Shown: in pieces, positions 38,581 through 39,082 of the stretch
How positions within the stretch are numbered: the first letter of the stretch is position 1
How the letters are laid out: each line of letters opens with the position of its first letter
Virus record (IMG/VR): IMGVR_UViG_3300009285_001166
Span: 1-39,082 of that record
Strand: one strand, 5' to 3'
Origin: a virus
DNA: 39,082 nt
Notes under the pieces: model-generated
Database searches by the model: none
The model's input: only the letters and a program-made list of their open reading frames with translations
What the model was told of the DNA's origin: nothing
Program-made: the position numbers and the translations under genes

Positions 38581-39082
38581 GCGAGAATCCGAAATCATTT
38601 CCCGATTACCAAGAGGCAATGCGAGTGCGGCACGCCGAGTTGCTGGAGTGGTACATGGAGCGACCGGCCGGATCTGTCGGCTTGAGGTTGGAGCACGAGC
38701 TGCGGTTTCTCGAACAGGAGATGCTCGAAAACCCGCCTGCCGGTTGTGCGACCGGGCTCTTGATGTCGAGTCAGCAGGCCCCGATACCAGGGCTGACGCT
38801 CAAAGCCCTGACGCTCGAAGAAATCGACATGAAAGTCCTGACGGACAGCGAAATTCGCGATATCGTCAGCGATCCTTATCGCACGCCACCGGATGCCTAC
38901 GTGATGGGAATAAACAATCAAGGCAGCGTTGGTTCCTGCGCAGCGGAGGCGGCATGTGGTGCGTACCGGTGCCGACGCAATGAGGACGGCCAAGACGATG
39001 TAGAGCTAAATCCCTACGCCGCCTACAGTACGACCTCTGGCGGAAGCGATCGAGGCTCGACGCTCGACGCCAACCTGGCATT
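38577..39082 (+). CDS. Papain-like cysteine protease, cut by the window end
   Basis: A frame from GTG 38577, overlapping the previous stop by GTGA, and open to the window edge. After an N-terminal region of about 100 residues, INNQGSVGSCAAEAACGAY holds the papain-family active-site motif (Gln, then GSC with the catalytic Cys). The His and Asn partners must lie beyond 39082. A phage protease of this type, next to a secreted protein, could attack a host surface protein layer. Confidence 0.75.
   Translation, partial: MSENPKSFPDYQEAMRVRHAELLEWYMERPAGSVGLRLEHELRFLEQEMLENPPAGCATGLLMSSQQAPIPGLTLKALTLEEIDMKVLTDSEIRDIVSDPYRTPPDAYVMGINNQGSVGSCAAEAACGAYRCRRNEDGQDDVELNPYAAYSTTSGGSDRGSTLDANLA

Overview
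The window is a nearly complete late-plus-early gene set of a tailed double-stranded DNA phage (siphovirus layout), at one end or an arbitrary cut of its genome. Evidence is a lambda/HK97-style morphogenesis series (gpA-type terminase, portal, protease-capsid fusion, head-tail connectors, tail tube, overlapping tail chaperones, tape measure) followed by phage replication genes. Nearly all genes are on the + strand, GC-rich, and joined by ATGA, TGATG or GTGA overlaps. The host is probably a Gram-negative bacterium with sigma-70-like promoters. A planctomycete is my inference from the secreted protein with a PDPKPDPKP linker, the CsrA homologue and the Cys-rich tail-tip proteins; nothing here proves it. 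No integrase, DNA polymerase, tRNA or classical lysin was seen.

Layout. 69-10540: packaging, head and connector genes, closed by an intrinsic terminator at 10574-10607. 10633-16232: tail chaperones, tape measure and tail-tip genes. 16150-16425: a small membrane protein on the minus strand, with divergent promoters at 16446-16474 (-) and 16538-16566 (+). 16618-19253: a compact CRISPR locus made of a DUF3102-like gene, a structured intergenic RNA candidate with anti-repeat sequence, a 417-aa type V/TnpB-like effector with a broken RuvC domain, an array of eight repeats and seven spacers of exactly 30 bases, and an HTH protein. 19403-25794: HNH nuclease, CsrA homologue, D12 adenine methylase, zinc-ribbon proteins, annealing-protein candidate, FEN-like exonuclease, NinG. 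25822-30437: SMC-like ATPase, a promoter with a three-way-junction leader RNA, ParB-like protein, SF2 helicase. 30455-38580: many small genes, a primase, an ASCH protein and a DUF1353 protein. 38577 to the end: a papain-like cysteine protease, cut by the window.

Main results. (1) The CRISPR locus has no adaptation genes, and its effector lacks the first RuvC aspartate and the whole zinc-finger/RuvC-III end, so it should bind rather than cut; RNA-guided silencing is the simplest reading. The two repeat families differ at six positions, and five of these keep RNA pairing through wobble pairs only if the + strand is transcribed (the sixth is in the loop). (2) Two paralogous promoter-RNA cassettes (31221-31343 and 31864-31984) have the same order of two interleaved helices ending in a U-run, with unrelated helix sequences but conserved loops, which is strong evidence for an RNA structure. 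(3) Between them lie 37 uninterrupted NGGAGC hexamers inside a small ORF with a good ribosome binding site. (4) The phage encodes a CsrA homologue, whose family binds GGA motifs, so the hexamer RNA could be a CsrA sponge; this is a hypothesis. (5) A 124-nt three-way-junction RNA lies between a consensus promoter and the parB-like gene.
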